A stretch of DNA of 34,525 nt from a virus. The stretch spans positions 1-34,525 of IMG/VR virus record IMGVR_UViG_3300022223_000016; one strand, given 5' to 3'. This document shows positions 1 to 8,996 of this stretch, in pieces; the stretch's first letter is position 1; each line of letters opens with the position of its first letter. The notes under the pieces are model-generated. The model searched no databases and had not been told where the DNA came from. It worked only from the letters and a program-made list of their open reading frames with translations. A program made the position numbers and the translations under genes.

Positions 1-1
1 C

Positions 2-1165
2 AAAACAATAGATAAACTTAAAGATCTGGGATTTAAAGTATCTACTCTCGAGGGGTTTTCTTTAAGTATTCAGGATCTTTATAACAAAAAATTAATCGAT
101 AAAGCTGATGAGCTAAAAGGAACTCACGAGCAAGATCATGAAGTGATGGGTAATAAAGAAATAACCGATGAGTTGAAAAGTATGCCGTTCTCTGTTTATA
201 TTGAGAGTGGGTCTAGAGGATCTTGGGATCAAGCAAAGCAGCTTTCATATAGTAGAGGTTATGTTGCAGATTTTAAAAATAATATCAAACCCAATCTAAT
301 TAGATCGTCATTTGTAAAAGGTCTTACCAAGAAAGAATATTTTGATAGTTGTTGGGGCTCTAGAAAGGGGTTGCTTGATACCGCTCTTTCAACTGGAGAA
401 TCTGGATATCTAACTAGACAGCTTATTTACAGTACTGTGTTTATTGAATTGGGTGATACAGAGGATTGCAAAACCACCGATGGCATAGAAGTAACAATTG
501 GAACCGAAGAAATAGCGAATACGTTTAAATGGAGGTATCAAATTACCGATACCGGATTGAAACTTATTAAGAACGAGAAGGAATTAATAGGTCAAACTAT
601 TAAAATTCGATCTCCTGTATATTGTAAATCCAAGAAAATATGTAAAAAATGTTACGGAACCTTGTATGGAATATTACATTCTAATCAAATAGGTGTCATT
701 GCTACCCAGGCGTTAGGAGAAAGAACCACGCAATTAGTTCTTAGAACTTTCCATCTTAGCGGGGTTGTCGGGTCTGGCGGTGATAACTCTTCTAAGAATG
801 ATGATATTATTACCGGGATCGGTGCTATTAATAGATTACTACATAAACCACAATCGTTTAAATTCGAACGACCAGAGCAATTTTTACACGAAATTTATTC
901 TATCTTTGATCAATACGGAAGTATTCAGCATATTCATTATGAGGTAGTATGTACTGCATTAATGTGGAGCAAAAACGATCCGTGGAGATTAGTTAAATCT
1001 AGGGATACGGTTAGGCCGGAATGGGTTAGCATATTGAAGGTACCAGATAAAACATCTTGGGTAATCGGAACTGCGTTCTCTAATTTAAAATCCAAGATGT
1101 TAGATAGTCTTGTCAATAGTAGACAAGACACAGATATTGTTCTTTCAGATTTATTTAAATATTAA
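2..1165 (+). CDS. RNA polymerase beta-prime subunit, C-terminal part (5' truncated by window edge)
   Basis: The reading frame is open from the first bases of the window, so the gene begins upstream; the GTG at 143 is internal to the similarity. In order it shows a G-F-S-L-S-I-Q-D-L segment like the beta-prime region after the active site, an SGSRGSWDQAKQL segment, the RKGLLDTAL-T--SGYLTR block, a four-cysteine zinc site (cysteine codons at 467, 623, 641 and 650) and the trigger-loop block GVIATQALGERTTQLVLRTFH. The trigger-loop Arg and His are kept, while the usual Met before the Arg is Leu. The catalytic NADFDGD motif is not in the window. It lies upstream, either in this gene or in a separate one, since large phages often split beta-prime. 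The beta gene follows after 17 bases with a GGAG ribosome site, so the two are probably co-transcribed. The family assignment is firm; whether the subunit is split cannot be judged here. Confidence 0.93.
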   Translation, partial: KTIDKLKDLGFKVSTLEGFSLSIQDLYNKKLIDKADELKGTHEQDHEVMGNKEITDELKSMPFSVYIESGSRGSWDQAKQLSYSRGYVADFKNNIKPNLIRSSFVKGLTKKEYFDSCWGSRKGLLDTALSTGESGYLTRQLIYSTVFIELGDTEDCKTTDGIEVTIGTEEIANTFKWRYQITDTGLKLIKNEKELIGQTIKIRSPVYCKSKKICKKCYGTLYGILHSNQIGVIATQALGERTTQLVLRTFHLSGVVGSGGDNSSKNDDIITGIGAINRLLHKPQSFKFERPEQFLHEIYSIFDQYGSIQHIHYEVVCTALMWSKNDPWRLVKSRDTVRPEWVSILKVPDKTSWVIGTAFSNLKSKMLDSLVNSRQDTDIVLSDLFKY

Positions 1166-1182
1166 TTCGGAGATTATATTTA

Positions 1183-4100
1183 ATGAGTAATATACTTAAT
1201 AGACGATCAGATGAATGGGATTTGGATAAAATAGCAAGTAATATATATAAAATGTTTTCTGCCGGAGTTAACGTAAATGGTTATAAAACAATCAATTACG
1301 AATGGCTTAAGAAAGGCGAACGCCGCAAGGAAGATCTAAAAACAGATAAATATAAAACTCTGAAAATAAATATTTCTACTCCAAATAACGAAACCTTGTT
1401 TTATACTATCGATGTTCCTATTTTGATAGATAATCATTTTTTTCAAATTGGCGGGGTTAAAAAAATACCCATTTATCAATTGATAGATCGCCATATTATA
1501 CATCGCGCCGAAGAACCCGACAAGATTAGATTAAAAACAAATATTACATCCGCGATATATAATAAAAAAGATATGATGGTAACTATTAATAATACACCCG
1601 TGTATTATCCATTACTATTAGTTAATACCATAAACAAAGAAACGTTTGACGGATATCTCGAGTCTCTTAATTTAGACAATATAGATCCTGCCGCTCAAAC
1701 TCATCTAGAAAATATTATAACAGAAACTGATAGATTATATAAAAAATATTCGAACAATTCTGGTCATGATATGGAAGAAGATTTGGGAGAAATATTGTTA
1801 GGATCTACCAAAAATCCGGATCCGAGAAAAAAAGCCAAGCAGTTTTTGCATTCCCTGAAGGCATCATATGAGATCGATATATTCAATAAAGAATTCATTA
1901 GTGGCCCTACGCTCATAACCGAATTTATACAAGCTATTGTAGATGGGCCACTTTCTGTCACCGATGTTAATAATAAACGCATACGATTTTCAGAATATAT
2001 CTTGTCTGGGTTGATTAAATATGTATATGGCCTTTCGGTAGCATTATTTAAAAAGATAGGGACAAAATATAATATCCCCAATAATGTTATTATCTCTTCG
2101 TGTTCTGTATCAGATATCGTTCGGGTGCATTCTGCTGTTAATCCAATAGGGGAAGTAGCTGCTTTATATCAAGCAACTCTCGTGGGGCCGGGCGGATTTA
2201 AAAAAGAAAATATTCCTCCCGATCTCAGGAATATGGATGATAGTCAATATGGTTACATTTGCCCCGCCGATACCCCGGATAGGGATAGCTGTGGTGTATT
2301 GTTAAATATGGTACCGGATGTATCTATTGACAAACTCGGGAAGTTCGAAAAGTTTGATGATCATGCAAATAAGGATATTACTAGTTATCCTATTAAATAT
2401 GTTCCTTTTATGGAAAATGATGATCAGACCCGCCTTCAAATGGCGACTAGCCAGATGAAGCAAAGTATCTATATAGAAAACTCTGAAAAGCCAATAATAA
2501 GATCTGGAAACGAAGGTCTGAATATAGAATCTACAACGTTCTACAATAAAGCTCCAAAAAACGGAAAGGTTATATTTAAAAATCACAGATTGTTAATTGT
2601 TTTATATGATGATAATACGCCGGAGATCTATGATCTTGGCTATAATAATTTATATCAGAGTATTTCAGATGTAATGTTGACATCTTTAAATATTGGCGAT
2701 ACATTTAAGATTGGCGATTGCATTACGTATTCTTCTTATATACAAGATGGCGAAGTAGCTCTTGGTAAAAATTTATTAACTGGTATTTGTATTTGGAAAG
2801 GATATAATTACGAAGACGGAATTGTTATATCCGAAAGTGTAAGTAAAAATGGATTTACGTCCCCGCATATGATAGATCTGTCCTTTACTATAGATAGTGG
2901 GAAGATTCTATTATCTTTAGACGATGATGAATACAAGCCATTGCCTAGCGTCGGAGAGACCATTAAAAGCGGAGATGCGTATGCAAAATTGAAGATTATA
3001 TCAACCGATATAGGACTTGAAAATATAAATAATCAGCCTAACGAATATAGGGCCCCGAGAGATTGTGAGATTGTTTCGGTTACTGTATATTCTAACTCAT
3101 GGAATAAAAAAATACACGAGTTTAATAAATTTATAGGGAGGATGAATTCTTATCAGTTAGAGGAATATTCATCTATTAAAGATGCTCTATCTCCGTATAT
3201 ATCCAAGCAAAAAATTACTGAACTAGTCAACGATCACGGCATTCTAACTCAAGAAGAAACTTCTAAAAAGAAATTTTCAAGAAAAGGAACATACATAAAT
3301 GGAACTTATATAGAAATCAAAGCCATTTACAAAGAATCGATTGGAGTTGGTGATAAAATAGCTAATAGACATGGTAATAAAGGTGTTATATCACGGGTCG
3401 TTCCAGATGAAGAAATGCCTGTTACCGAAGACGGTAGAAAGCTAGATATTATAATAAACCCCCTTGGTATATTATCCAGAATGAATTCCGGTCAGTTGTA
3501 TGAATTGCATTTATCGGAAGCTTTACAAAAGGGAAAAGAAAATATCTTAGAAATGATATATCAAAACGAAAAAATTCATAATATATATAAATATTATGAA
3601 GGGATACTTGAATTGTCTATTAATGATTCTGAAATAAAGAAAAAATTATTTGATGAATTTAAAGTGACATTGGAAACCAATCCTAATAATATCGACAAAA
3701 TTATTTATTCTATACAAAAACCGTTTGATAGCATTAGTCCTGATAATCTGAATATTTTAATGGAATATACGGGAGCTAAATATAAAACGGCTGTTTATGA
3801 TCCTGAATACAAAGTATATCTAAAAAATCCAATATCAGTTGGGTATATCTTTTTTACAAAATTGATTCATCGCGCATCAGAAAAAATTTCGGCTCGATCT
3901 ATAGGTCCATATTCCCAGAAAACTCTTCAACCAATGGGCGGCCGCACAAACAAAGGCGGTCATAGATTGGGAGAAATGGAGGTGTGGGCATTACTCGGGC
4001 ACGGAGCACACGGCATGACAAAGAACCTATTAACTACACATTCGGATAGTATAGGGCTTAAAAATAAACTTTTATCAGAAATGTTAGATAACCCGGAGTT

Positions 4101-4197
4101 ATCGGATTCCGATTATTCCGACGAAACCCCTCAATCTCTAGTATTATTGGTTTCTTATCTGAAATCAATAGGGATTGATATAAACCAACGTAAATAA
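1183..4197 (+). CDS. RNA polymerase beta subunit, single polypeptide
   Basis: This 1004-residue protein is a complete but compact beta subunit (the E. coli protein is 1342 residues), and it lacks room for the lineage-specific insertions. Recognisable blocks in order are GPGG (335-338) followed by YICPADTPDRDSCGVLL (the PIETPEGPNIGLI region), YEDGIVISES, GVGDKIANRHGNKGVIS (around 721-737), DIIINPLGILSRMN and, near the C-terminus, GPYSQKTLQPMGGR with GEMEVWAL (930-937). N- and C-lobes are in one chain, whereas several jumbo-phage polymerases split beta. With beta-prime next door it should form a phage multisubunit RNAP for phage promoters. Aligning the segment before GPGG with E. coli shows substitutions at the main rifampicin-contact positions. 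A GGAG site lies about eight bases before the ATG. Function is very secure; the promoter class it serves is inferred. Confidence 0.96.
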   Translation: MSNILNRRSDEWDLDKIASNIYKMFSAGVNVNGYKTINYEWLKKGERRKEDLKTDKYKTLKINISTPNNETLFYTIDVPILIDNHFFQIGGVKKIPIYQLIDRHIIHRAEEPDKIRLKTNITSAIYNKKDMMVTINNTPVYYPLLLVNTINKETFDGYLESLNLDNIDPAAQTHLENIITETDRLYKKYSNNSGHDMEEDLGEILLGSTKNPDPRKKAKQFLHSLKASYEIDIFNKEFISGPTLITEFIQAIVDGPLSVTDVNNKRIRFSEYILSGLIKYVYGLSVALFKKIGTKYNIPNNVIISSCSVSDIVRVHSAVNPIGEVAALYQATLVGPGGFKKENIPPDLRNMDDSQYGYICPADTPDRDSCGVLLNMVPDVSIDKLGKFEKFDDHANKDITSYPIKYVPFMENDDQTRLQMATSQMKQSIYIENSEKPIIRSGNEGLNIESTTFYNKAPKNGKVIFKNHRLLIVLYDDNTPEIYDLGYNNLYQSISDVMLTSLNIGDTFKIGDCITYSSYIQDGEVALGKNLLTGICIWKGYNYEDGIVISESVSKNGFTSPHMIDLSFTIDSGKILLSLDDDEYKPLPSVGETIKSGDAYAKLKIISTDIGLENINNQPNEYRAPRDCEIVSVTVYSNSWNKKIHEFNKFIGRMNSYQLEEYSSIKDALSPYISKQKITELVNDHGILTQEETSKKKFSRKGTYINGTYIEIKAIYKESIGVGDKIANRHGNKGVISRVVPDEEMPVTEDGRKLDIIINPLGILSRMNSGQLYELHLSEALQKGKENILEMIYQNEKIHNIYKYYEGILELSINDSEIKKKLFDEFKVTLETNPNNIDKIIYSIQKPFDSISPDNLNILMEYTGAKYKTAVYDPEYKVYLKNPISVGYIFFTKLIHRASEKISARSIGPYSQKTLQPMGGRTNKGGHRLGEMEVWALLGHGAHGMTKNLLTTHSDSIGLKNKLLSEMLDNPELSDSDYSDETPQSLVLLVSYLKSIGIDINQRK

Positions 4198-4211
4198 AAG
4201 ACAGTTAATAT

Positions 4212-4742
4212 ATGATAAAACCTTCGTCAAAACATCCAACGAAATATACTAATATTAAAAACAATCTAATCGATTTAGGTATTTTATTAGGTGTCAATCC
4301 GGATATAGATAAAGAGTTAGTTAAATGGTTGGATTCTCTATTTACCAATCCGGATTGTATAGATAAACAGATAGAAAAACTATTTATTCCAGCCCACACC
4401 AATAACGAACATTCTATGTCCAAGGTTGGCCCCATTTCGATTACATCCTTGGACAAAGAATTTTTGTCTCCTGTCAATTATAATATATCACTCATATATA
4501 TATCCGATCCCACTACCAAACTTAGATTATCAGCCATTACCAAATTTATAACACTATTTGCATCTTATATATCAACCCACGAGGAGCTATCTCAGGCAAT
4601 AACTAAAAAATTAGTTAATTGCGGATTTAATTCGTTCATATTAAAAATCGAAAGTATAAGAATAGATCCACTTGAAGGAATAGTCGCAAAACATAGTAGT
4701 AACCAAACGGGTGCTGCTTCGCTATTAAAACAACTTGTATAG
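4212..4742 (+). CDS. Hypothetical protein downstream of RNAP beta
   Basis: This 176-residue protein starts 14 bases after the beta gene and is not recognised. It is hydrophilic and Ile/Ser/Lys-rich, with no signal peptide, membrane segment or cysteine motif. The middle segment LIYISDPTTKLRLSAITKFITLFASYIS looks alpha-helical. There is no strong Shine-Dalgarno before the ATG (only AAAAGACAG), so translation may be coupled to the beta gene. Its stop lies 13 bases before the start of the next gene. The position suggests a transcription-linked or virion-packaged accessory of the polymerase, but nothing in the sequence proves it. Confidence 0.75.
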   Translation: MIKPSSKHPTKYTNIKNNLIDLGILLGVNPDIDKELVKWLDSLFTNPDCIDKQIEKLFIPAHTNNEHSMSKVGPISITSLDKEFLSPVNYNISLIYISDPTTKLRLSAITKFITLFASYISTHEELSQAITKKLVNCGFNSFILKIESIRIDPLEGIVAKHSSNQTGAASLLKQLV

Positions 4743-4755
4743 AAAGGCTATCAAT

Positions 4756-6579
4756 ATGCCAACTCCTACATCTACAGATATAAGCAATATAGATTTCGAA
4801 TCTCTTGTTCGGAGATCCGATGTTGCGTTTCTAGGCTTCGTTAGAAAAGGGCCGATGAGAGATAGCATCCGGGACAATTATATAAAATGTTGGAATTTGA
4901 TAGATGTCGTAAATTTCTATAACCGCCTTAATGTAACTACGGTTCATAATAATTCGCAAAAATCTGTTTTTGAATATTCTTCTAGCTTATCTCTAGCAGA
5001 TATTGAATATAACAGCCTCGTCAGATCTTCCGATTACATGATAGGTGGGACCGGAAATATGTTATCGAATCATAGGCGTTCAGAATCGCCCGCTCGAGGA
5101 ATCGACTCATCTACTATAGGAATATTCAAAGGCATCAATCATGCAGGTTATGATCATAAATGGTTTTTTAGAACCCCCTCAGAACTCGAGAGGTATAAAT
5201 TATTAATTGGAATTACCCCCGATTCGGTGCGTGGAATACATGTCAATTACAAAGCACCAATTCACGGCGGAAATGGAATTCGAGTTATTGTAAAGAGCCA
5301 AGTTGGATCGGCTGGGGTAACTTCCTATGAATATTATTCCTTAATAAAAACTATTCTAACAAATTATTATATGTATGATAGTGACGTTATTGATATAGCT
5401 TTGTTAGAATCCATACCATATCACGACTCGGCGTCTAAGAATTTTTTAAGTTTACATGCATTAATATTATTTGCAAGTGGATTTATGCATACATCGACCC
5501 CAGGAGGGGAAATTAAGCTCGAATCATTACCGCAAATGATAAGCGATTATGTAAATCAATTCATGACTATTAATGTTTCAAACCAAGAACCGCTTCGCAT
5601 AACTATCTTATGTGATTTGGATACCCACTCTAATATAAGATATACGAATATATGTCTCTCGGACGGACATTCTAGCTATCCATTATTTTTCTCGTACGAT
5701 AATGATGGGACGCGCCCCATCACACTAACCGGGGTTATTGCTTCCACATATTATCATTTACGGAACTTCGAACTAAGTGTAAAATCGACCTCTTTAAATT
5801 TCTATCAACGGGTTCTTGATTTATATCATAATTCGGTAATATCGAATTATAATAAGAAGATGATAAATTTTACTGGAAAAGGAGATCATACTTCTTATGA
5901 ATGGGAAATGTTTTCCGGATATCACAGTGCTCTTAAATTACAAGAAAATATAAAAGTAATGTCATTCGATGATAAACCCAATATCCCCAATATTCCCAAG
6001 AAAAGCATGCTTCTAGATAGAAAAAACTACATATGCAGAGAGGTTAATTATTCTATTGCTGAAACGAGCTATCATTTATATCGAAATCATTATGATGCAC
6101 AGAGTGGTTGGAATTCTCTAAGAAATAGAAACACATTGTTTCTAAGAGACTGGGATGCGGTATCTATTCGAGAAAGAACAGCCCAGTTACTTGGATTTAC
6201 AGGCGATGATGGAGAAGGATTTAATACCGATATACAAATGATATTAGCCGAAAACTTTATGCGTCTGGAAATAACTAATAAAATTATCGGGATTTTCTCT
6301 GATGGGTTTTCGTTTTATCGTATTACAATTCCTGAAGAACCTCAATCATCTAAAGTAGCCCCTTCTAAACCGAAGAGAATAACTAAGCCTACTTCTACTG
6401 AGAAACCGCCTACTCTTATTAAAATCATGGGACTAGATGCAGCTCTTGATGAGGATAATAATGCAACAGTTTCTATTCCAATATCGGATCCTCCATCGTT
6501 TACCTATATAGTAGATGACGAGGACGGCGATGATGGCTATGATGACGATGATGACGATGATGACGAAACTCTATTTTAA
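4756..6579 (+). CDS. Large hypothetical protein with poly-Asp C-terminal tail
   Basis: This protein of 607 residues is of unknown family. I chose the ATG at 4756 over an upstream in-frame TTG at 4735 because AGAAAGG sits eight bases before it and the TTG would overlap the previous gene. The body is a mixed alpha/beta globular protein without membrane segments. Around residues 535-560 comes a Pro/Ser/Thr/Lys-rich linker (SKPKRITKPTSTEKPP). The extreme C-terminus is strongly acidic, with about 14 Asp/Glu in the last 22 residues, encoded by a GAT/GAC repeat. Acidic tails of this kind occur in DNA mimics, assembly factors and partners of basic proteins; which applies is unknown. It lies in the RNAP cluster, so a transcription-associated or packaged virion protein is conceivable. 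Confidence 0.8.
   Translation: MPTPTSTDISNIDFESLVRRSDVAFLGFVRKGPMRDSIRDNYIKCWNLIDVVNFYNRLNVTTVHNNSQKSVFEYSSSLSLADIEYNSLVRSSDYMIGGTGNMLSNHRRSESPARGIDSSTIGIFKGINHAGYDHKWFFRTPSELERYKLLIGITPDSVRGIHVNYKAPIHGGNGIRVIVKSQVGSAGVTSYEYYSLIKTILTNYYMYDSDVIDIALLESIPYHDSASKNFLSLHALILFASGFMHTSTPGGEIKLESLPQMISDYVNQFMTINVSNQEPLRITILCDLDTHSNIRYTNICLSDGHSSYPLFFSYDNDGTRPITLTGVIASTYYHLRNFELSVKSTSLNFYQRVLDLYHNSVISNYNKKMINFTGKGDHTSYEWEMFSGYHSALKLQENIKVMSFDDKPNIPNIPKKSMLLDRKNYICREVNYSIAETSYHLYRNHYDAQSGWNSLRNRNTLFLRDWDAVSIRERTAQLLGFTGDDGEGFNTDIQMILAENFMRLEITNKIIGIFSDGFSFYRITIPEEPQSSKVAPSKPKRITKPTSTEKPPTLIKIMGLDAALDEDNNATVSIPISDPPSFTYIVDDEDGDDGYDDDDDDDDETLF
6516..6567 (+). repeat. GAT/GAC trinucleotide-type simple repeat
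   Basis: This is a run of GAT, GAC and GAG codons with few interruptions at the 3' end of the preceding gene. It encodes the Asp-rich tail. Repeat tracts of this kind can change length by slippage, so tail length may vary between relatives. Confidence 0.7.
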
Positions 6580-6593
6580 CTAGCATTATAATC

Positions 6594-7382
6594 GTGAATA
6601 ATAAATATAATAAATATCGAAAAAATAAAATTATCAAAGCGGTGTGTACCAATAAGGATCCCCCATCTATGGTACACACCGGGGTGTATGAATATGATAT
6701 AACTGCATGTTATTACAATATATTGAAATCTATAGGCGCAAAGGAATTATCTAATGTAGCATATATTGATAAGAAAACTAGAAATATACAGTTAGGATTA
6801 TTACAGAGAGACAATCCGGGATTAGCAAAGTTCCTAATTGCGTCTGCCGAAACATTAATTTCTAGCACTATAGATGATAATAATTTGGATCGGGCAACCG
6901 ATATTATAGATATCAAGCGAGATGGTTTTATTAGTAAAAAACCACTAACTAAGATATCCATAGGACAGCCCCTTATCCTTAAGCATAAATTTAAAATATT
7001 TATTAAATCCTGCTTCAAGTATACAATATATATAGCGATAGACGATTATAATAATATTCATATCAAAGGAATGAGTAAATATCCTATCAATACAAATTTT
7101 TATTACTTGTTCAATGATTTAAATTTTAATAATAAATCCTCTATAACAGATCAACTATCTTTTATAAGACGCAAATATTTTAAATCCGAATTGGTGTCGT
7201 GGTTTTCAATAGAAAATACGAACAATGGAAACGTAGAGATACCTCTTAAAATAGGCGGGTTTGCTAATATTAAAAAATCCGTAATATCTGAATTGGATCC
7301 AGATGATATAGATAAGAATAGAATGTGGAATGAATACATGTGGCCTTTTGTAAAAGCAATTTTAATCGATTATATATATTAA
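6594..7382 (+). CDS. Hypothetical protein with polymerase-palm-like motifs (weak)
   Basis: This 262-residue protein starts at a GTG, the first plausible start after an upstream frame that is open but lacks ATG. There is no clear ribosome site, so the start is uncertain. The N-terminal part has VYEYDITACYYNIL, which resembles motif A of DNA polymerases (D-x-x-S-L-Y-P-S-I), and about 70 residues later DIIDIKRDGFIS, loosely resembling a motif C strand-turn-strand. Only one Asp of the usual pair is obvious in the second motif. The rest is Lys/Ile/Asn-rich with no other landmark. It may be a degenerate or very divergent polymerase-like domain, or the resemblance may be chance. It lies directly after the acidic-tail gene and ends just before a small acidic protein. 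Confidence 0.72.
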   Translation: MNNKYNKYRKNKIIKAVCTNKDPPSMVHTGVYEYDITACYYNILKSIGAKELSNVAYIDKKTRNIQLGLLQRDNPGLAKFLIASAETLISSTIDDNNLDRATDIIDIKRDGFISKKPLTKISIGQPLILKHKFKIFIKSCFKYTIYIAIDDYNNIHIKGMSKYPINTNFYYLFNDLNFNNKSSITDQLSFIRRKYFKSELVSWFSIENTNNGNVEIPLKIGGFANIKKSVISELDPDDIDKNRMWNEYMWPFVKAILIDYIY

Positions 7383-7392
7383 ATTGTGATCG

Positions 7393-7420
7393 TTGTGATT
7401 AACATGGCGATTTTTATAAT
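7393..7420 (+). promoter_or_regulatory. Candidate sigma70-type promoter
   Basis: TTGTGA (7393-7398) is followed after 16 bases by a perfect TATAAT (7415-7420), just before a small acidic gene and the MoxR/VWA pair. The -35 box matches TTGACA at four of six positions and is itself part of a tandem TTGTGAT repeat (7384 and 7393). In AT-rich DNA a TATAAT alone is weak evidence. Confidence 0.35.
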
Positions 7421-7448
7421 ATTAATACCAATTCATGGAGATTTCTTT

Positions 7449-7649
7449 ATGCCTGATTCTCTAAATGAACATCAACAAGCGGCGGGTATGGAATCGGCTT
7501 ATAGGTCGCAAAAAGATGATGGTAGTTCTGGTGATGACGACGGCGATGACAACAAAAAGAAAAAATATGATTCAGATGAAATGTCGGACGAAGAAATTTT
7601 GGCATGGAATGCTAAAGAAGCATTGCTGTTTATTGTGAATTTGTTTTAA
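7449..7649 (+). CDS. Small acidic hypothetical protein
   Basis: I start this 66-residue protein at the ATG preceded by ATGGAGA (7435-7441), which gives ideal spacing. A longer frame from a GTG at 7386 would add 21 hydrophobic residues and lacks a ribosome site. The protein has an Asp/Gly-rich centre (SSGDDDGDDN), a short KKKK cluster and a helical C-terminus with EEILAWNAKEALLFIVNLF. No family is recognised. It precedes the MoxR-type ATPase by 38 bases and could be a small partner of that system or an unrelated phage accessory protein. If the GTG start were used, the extension would look like a membrane anchor. Confidence 0.6.
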   Translation: MPDSLNEHQQAAGMESAYRSQKDDGSSGDDDGDDNKKKKYDSDEMSDEEILAWNAKEALLFIVNLF

Positions 7650-7667
7650 ACCAAACCCCAAAAACCA

Positions 7668-7684
7668 TTAGAGAGGATCTCTAA
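7668..7684 (+). promoter_or_regulatory. Hairpin over the ribosome site of the MoxR-type ATPase gene
   Basis: TTAGAGA and TCTCTAA form a perfect 7-bp stem with a GGA loop ending three bases before the ATG at 7688. The ribosome-binding purines (AGAGAGGA) are inside this hairpin, so translation initiation could be controlled by its opening. A GGA in a hairpin loop over a ribosome site also resembles CsrA/Rsm-type binding sites; that link is inference. Confidence 0.5.
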
Positions 7685-7687
7685 ATT

Positions 7688-8977
7688 ATGACCAGTATGA
7701 CTAAAAAAGAATCGGCCGCTAATAAAAGTCACGAGCGCCAATATGTCCCACTTCACAATCTCATTTACAACACCATTCCTTCTTTTATCTCCGCGAAAGA
7801 GGCCGGTAAAGAAGTGGCGGTTCCGTATATCGTTGGTACTCCTGGAGGCGGAAAAACAAAAATGTTTCTTTCTGCGTTCGGAAGCAGCGAAACCAAAGTA
7901 CTGGCATATACGCCCGGACTTGAGCGCGTTGAGAAGTTTGGCGGAATTCCGGAAATCCAGGAAAAGGTTATTAATGGAAATACGGTTCTGACTACTCAAT
8001 GGACGATGCCGCAATTGATTTCCGATATCAACCAAGCCCTCGAAAGTCACGCTCGGGTTATTGTGCTGTTCGATGATTGGCACATCTGCGATCCAGAAAT
8101 CCAAAAGATTGGATTTGAGGTGTTCACTCATTACAGCCTCAATGGGCACAAGTTTGATGCGCGGAAAGTTCACTTTGTTTTGATGGGCAATGACAAATCG
8201 ACAGCCGGAGCAAAGCTTCAGCTTTCGGCAATTAAAAATCGCTGTGCCATGTATTATGCAAAAAGCGATATTCAATATTGGATCCAAAATTACGCCGTAC
8301 CAACGGGGATTCACCCAACTCTCCTCAGCTTTTTCGAAATGTCCAGTAACACCGGGTTTTTCCAAGAAGAAGAATCGACATCAAATCAGTTCGGATCTCC
8401 GCGATCGTGGTCTTCATTTGGTCACATCCTGAAAGAAGTTGAAAAATGTTCCCCAGCTGATGGACCATCCCCGGGTGATATTTTGGCATGTCTCGAAGCC
8501 AGTGTGAGCTCATCCGCGGCCCAGGCGTTTTTTGCGTACTATCAGGTGTATTCAAAGGTGCCGATCGATAAGATCTATCGGGATAAGAAGGTAACGATTC
8601 CGGCCGATCAAACCGACCGCTACGCATTGATGTCTGCATTGTACGAAAAATTGGTATCCGTATTTGTGGATGCGCACATCGAAGAAAAGAAGAATACGAA
8701 GGAGAGCAAAAAGAAAGCCGAAACCATGCGGGATACAAATCGCGAAGTGCTTATTTCATTCACGGATGGGATGATGAAGCAGGGATCGAAAGAATTGGTT
8801 ATCTCAATGGTTTCAAAATTGACCTCGACTCCGTTCCACGAAAGCGGCGCGGATCCAAGTCAAATGTTGGTCGATTTCATGGACCACAAAGACGCGCCAG
8901 CATTGGCAGATGCCATCAGTGAGGTATCTGGAAAGGCAAATCGCTGGAGTCATCAAAGAGGGCTTAAAAAGCTCTAG
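7688..8977 (+). CDS. MoxR-type AAA+ ATPase
   Basis: The 429-residue protein has a Walker A motif GTPGGGKT (50-57), a Walker B strand VIVLFDD (124-130), a sensor-1 strand FVLMGND (Asn168) and a downstream AIKNRC segment with a candidate arginine finger (Arg185). This arrangement fits MoxR/RavA-like ATPases, which act with VWA-domain partners as chaperones for assembling or remodelling protein complexes. The next gene supplies such a partner. The C-terminal half is helical, with a Lys/Glu-rich stretch around 335-355. The gene is markedly richer in GC than its flanks and uses different codons, suggesting a separate origin or different selection. Its ribosome site lies in a small hairpin. A phage gene with this pairing may help capsid or tail assembly; the substrate is unknown. 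Confidence 0.88.
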   Translation: MTSMTKKESAANKSHERQYVPLHNLIYNTIPSFISAKEAGKEVAVPYIVGTPGGGKTKMFLSAFGSSETKVLAYTPGLERVEKFGGIPEIQEKVINGNTVLTTQWTMPQLISDINQALESHARVIVLFDDWHICDPEIQKIGFEVFTHYSLNGHKFDARKVHFVLMGNDKSTAGAKLQLSAIKNRCAMYYAKSDIQYWIQNYAVPTGIHPTLLSFFEMSSNTGFFQEEESTSNQFGSPRSWSSFGHILKEVEKCSPADGPSPGDILACLEASVSSSAAQAFFAYYQVYSKVPIDKIYRDKKVTIPADQTDRYALMSALYEKLVSVFVDAHIEEKKNTKESKKKAETMRDTNREVLISFTDGMMKQGSKELVISMVSKLTSTPFHESGADPSQMLVDFMDHKDAPALADAISEVSGKANRWSHQRGLKKL

Positions 8978-8996
8978 ATATATAATTACGTTAGTA

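Noticed and set aside
7646-8365. Leftward 239-codon frame opposite the MoxR gene
   Set aside because: The sense frame has full AAA+ motifs; the antisense frame shows no motif and no ribosome site.
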